DNA of 64,000 bases from Cardiocondyla obscurior (taxonomy: Eukaryota; Arthropoda; Insecta; Hymenoptera; Formicidae). The notes under the pieces are model-generated. The model had not been told where the DNA came from. It did not search any database and saw only the letters and a program-made list of their open reading frames with translations. Both the position numbers and the translations under genes were made by a program. Shown in pieces: positions 61,901 to 64,000 of the stretch. The stretch is from positions 12,440,001 through 12,504,000 of the forward strand of contig NC_091864.1 of the NCBI RefSeq assembly GCF_019399895.1. The letters run 5' to 3'. How positions within the stretch are numbered: the stretch's first letter is position 1; the number at the start of each line of letters is the position of its first letter.

Positions 61901-63683
61901 TCCCTGCAAAATCGCAAAAGATAATTAAAACGGAATTTTATATATAATATGGCTACATTTCAAAGCTTTATGAACTATCAGTTTTAACGAAACATGAAAA
62001 GCAAAGAGCAAAAAAGTTTTATTTTAAAATAAATTTTTCGAATTTTTTAATAGGTTGTGTATGTACATTATTTTTAATTTTGAAATAACAATAAATAATA
62101 CTGTTGAAATGCAGCTTCTGATCAAGAAACTGTTATATTTACAAAATTAATTTTAACTAAATTTTTTCTTTTTAAATATAAGTTTTATACTTTAAATGTT
62201 TCATTATTAAAAATAATAATCAAATTAATAAATGTTATGTGTCTCATATATGATTAATCTAGCTAATCCAGATAAAACTAGATTGAATTAATTAATCATA
62301 TATGATGTAATAAAGAAAATCAATTTTTAACTCAAATAAGGGAAACTAAACACGTTAATAGAAGTATTACTGCCGTAAATATTTTAAATTTAGATTTTTA
62401 AATAGAAAATGCAGATTTTAAAAATAGATAAAAATTAAATTTGAATAAATTAAAAAGCTGTAGATAGAAAAAATTTTAACATATTCTTTCAAGTACGTTA
62501 TATCAATTTTTTCAGTAGTATAGCACAACCAAAAATTCGTATTATTTGCATCACTATATATATGTATATATTAATGGAATTTTTAAAAACTCCATCCACT
62601 CCCACCTGAGTGGCAGTGGCAAGAGCTGTAGGAGACGCGGCAATGATTTGTGCAGGCGAAGAGTTTCCCTTAGATGAATCCGTGCTGTTGAGGCGAACAA
62701 CTCCCACCGTCTGCTGTTGCTGCGACTGTCCTCCATTTTGCCCCTGACTCGATGATTGATGCGACGACGAAGGAGTCGCTTGCTGTATTAGAACATTAGA
62801 CTTATCGTCGTCTTCACTAAACGCTGGTAGAAGATCTTCTCTTCCGTGATATTTGTAACAATTTATTACAATCTGCCGTAACGCGTGAGTCCAAGAGATC
62901 TGAAATTAATGATATTATTTAATTACTATGTCTAACTTTCAAATATGTCAGCTTATAACAAAAAGATAAAAAATAAGTTAAAACCTATTTCTTATCAATA
63001 TTACACACTTTTTGTTTTTCGTCCTCCGAGCGCGCGTCCATCCGGACATTAGCCCAAGGTAATTCCTTGGGCCACCAAGGAGGTCGCGTGCTGTCTCTTC
63101 CCCAACCAGGTTTTCCTCTACCTGTAGAATACTTTAGCATCAGCGGGATAAACGCTCGGAGCTGTGCTTGTGTCATCTTCTCCACCGGCGTCGGTATACC
63201 GTCGATTATAAGTGGTGGTAATTCGAATAATGATGGATCGTCCTGCACAGGCGGCGGCGCTTGTTGCGCAAGTGCGCTTTCCAGTTCGTCCATGATAACA
63301 TTTCTTAAGGTTTTAAGAACATCCTCTAATGGCTTTGCTCCAAAAACTTTGTAACTACTATTTGGTTTTCCTGGCGTAGCCACTAATACTACAGCCTGTT
63401 GTCCTACTCGCGTAGCAAATTCGTCAATAGTTTGCTGTAAAAAAATTCATAAAATAAAAAATAAATACAATACTATTAGAGTAAATATATGTACAAATGC
63501 AGAAATCCATGTAGCAATAAAAATGTGACCCTGCTTAATTATCCGAAAGTTTACTTACTCTAAGCTTTCTTAAAAGTCTGTTCTGTTGTCTCTTTCTGAT
63601 ACTAGGATTGGTTTCAAAACTGTGAGGTCGTTTTCGTTTCTTAGCTGACACAATGGCAGCAGCTGCAGCAACTCCTACGGGCC
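59000..63683 (-). CDS. ewg: erect wing / nuclear respiratory factor 1 (NRF1) homologue, 3' part
   Basis: This is a sequence-specific transcription factor of the NRF1/Ewg/P3A2 family. Six phase-consistent exons are visible: 63559-63683, 63009-63434, 62606-62899, 61450-61590, 60971-61115 and 59000-59331 (TAG), about 486 residues. The first carries a nuclear localisation signal (KKRKRPHSFETN) and starts the DNA-binding/dimerisation domain, which continues through QTIDEFATRVGQQAVVLVAT, SYKVFGAKPLEDVLKTLRNV, RPPWWPKELPW and ISWTHALRQIVINCYKYHG. Exon three ends in a Gln/Ser-rich linker. The last three are the activation region (TTVLQTITNPDGTVSIIQVD, QDGQIILTGEDGHG, GYPVSVSGVITVPVSASMYQ) and end QQQQTVSSPE. 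The exon at 63683 opens in phase with two leftover bases, so earlier exons lie past the right edge. Confidence 0.95.
61690..61905. mobile_element. inverted-repeat element in an ewg intron, probable MITE
   Basis: The element lies between ewg exons 61450-61590 and 62606-62899. The core arms are exact over AAAAAATGTTAAATACAAAA plus GTTGTAA (61708-61734) and its reverse complement at 61862-61889. Weaker complementarity continues about 40 bases inward and outward to GGAAAGTGA / GACTGCTCC. The middle contains TGACCTCAAAGCGCGGGTGA. There is no open frame of note. Confidence 0.6.
62245..62306. repeat. inverted repeat in ewg intron
   Basis: CATATATGATTAAT plus CTAG is mirrored by CTAG, a short insertion, then ATTAATCATATATG. 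Confidence 0.6.
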
Positions 63684-64000
63684 CTAGAGTTTTTAAACGC
63701 AAAAAAAGAATATTTTAGTTTTCTCAACTTTACATTACTTAATATGCCAATAAAACAAAACCAAAAAAAAAGCTTTAAAAATATATTTTAAATTAGAAAA
63801 TTCAGTAACGAGATAAATGTTATGTAGCAAAATATTTAACAAGCTGCAATGACATATAAAAAACATAAAAATATATCTTCAAGAAAACAAAGATGCATAA
63901 GTAACGATAAAATATAAAACATATTTGGAATAAAAGTTATTTTTTATTACATTTTTTAATTTAAATATTAGATGTAAATAATAGGTTAATTATATCAAAC
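63684..64000 (-). other. ewg intron at the window edge
   Basis: AT-rich intron beyond the acceptor at 63684; no exon seen before the edge. Confidence 0.6.

Noticed and set aside
1..64000. tRNA, rRNA, known insect microRNAs, CRISPR arrays
   Set aside because: I looked for tRNA T-loop boxes, a few common miRNA seeds and regularly spaced repeats and saw none; a covariance-model scan would be needed to exclude small RNAs.

Overview
This is eukaryotic, insect DNA, most likely from an ant or another hymenopteran. The genes are split by short-to-long GT-AG introns. The spacer is AT-rich with many poly-A/T tracts, CpG is not depleted, and every recognisable protein is an insect or animal family member. 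No bacterial operon, CRISPR array, tRNA or rRNA was seen. All gene models were assembled by eye from splice signals, reading-frame phase and family resemblance.

Layout. (1) 3.4-15.4 kb, plus strand: eleven coding exons of a nicotinic acetylcholine receptor alpha subunit, best matched to the insect alpha4 type. It is complete from the mature N-terminus to the stop; the signal-peptide exon was not found. (2) 19.7-21.4 kb, minus strand: a six-exon multipass membrane protein with a ceramide-synthase-like TLC domain that lacks the expected catalytic His-His and His-Asp residues. It is convergent with the receptor gene. (3) 25.8-40.0 kb, minus strand: a MID1IP1/Spot14-family lipogenic regulator, with one large 3' exon and a proposed small 5' coding exon 13.4 kb away beside a GC-rich promoter-like region. 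(4) 45.3-47.3 kb, minus strand: a Tret1-type MFS sugar (trehalose) transporter of two coding exons. (5) 55.4-56.2 kb, plus strand: cytochrome c oxidase subunit 5A, two exons. (6) 59.0-63.7 kb, minus strand: the last six coding exons of the erect wing/NRF1 transcription factor, whose 5' part lies beyond the right edge.

The genes do not form an operon or obvious pathway. COX5A next to an NRF1 homologue is suggestive only because vertebrate NRF1 regulates respiratory-chain genes. Spot14-like, Tret1-like and COX5A are all metabolic, but nothing in the sequence ties them together.

The rest is introns and spacer. The clearest unexplained structures are several non-coding inverted-repeat elements resembling MITEs: a two-copy family at 0.74-0.99 and 18.80-19.04 kb, a 131-bp hairpin at 22.07 kb, and an element in an ewg intron at 61.7-61.9 kb. 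There are also small tandem duplications, perfect palindromes and a duplicated CACGTG module near 42.1 kb. I found no convincing wholly new biological system. The most unusual gene is the apparent pseudo-ceramide synthase, whose 3' exons are open in two frames.
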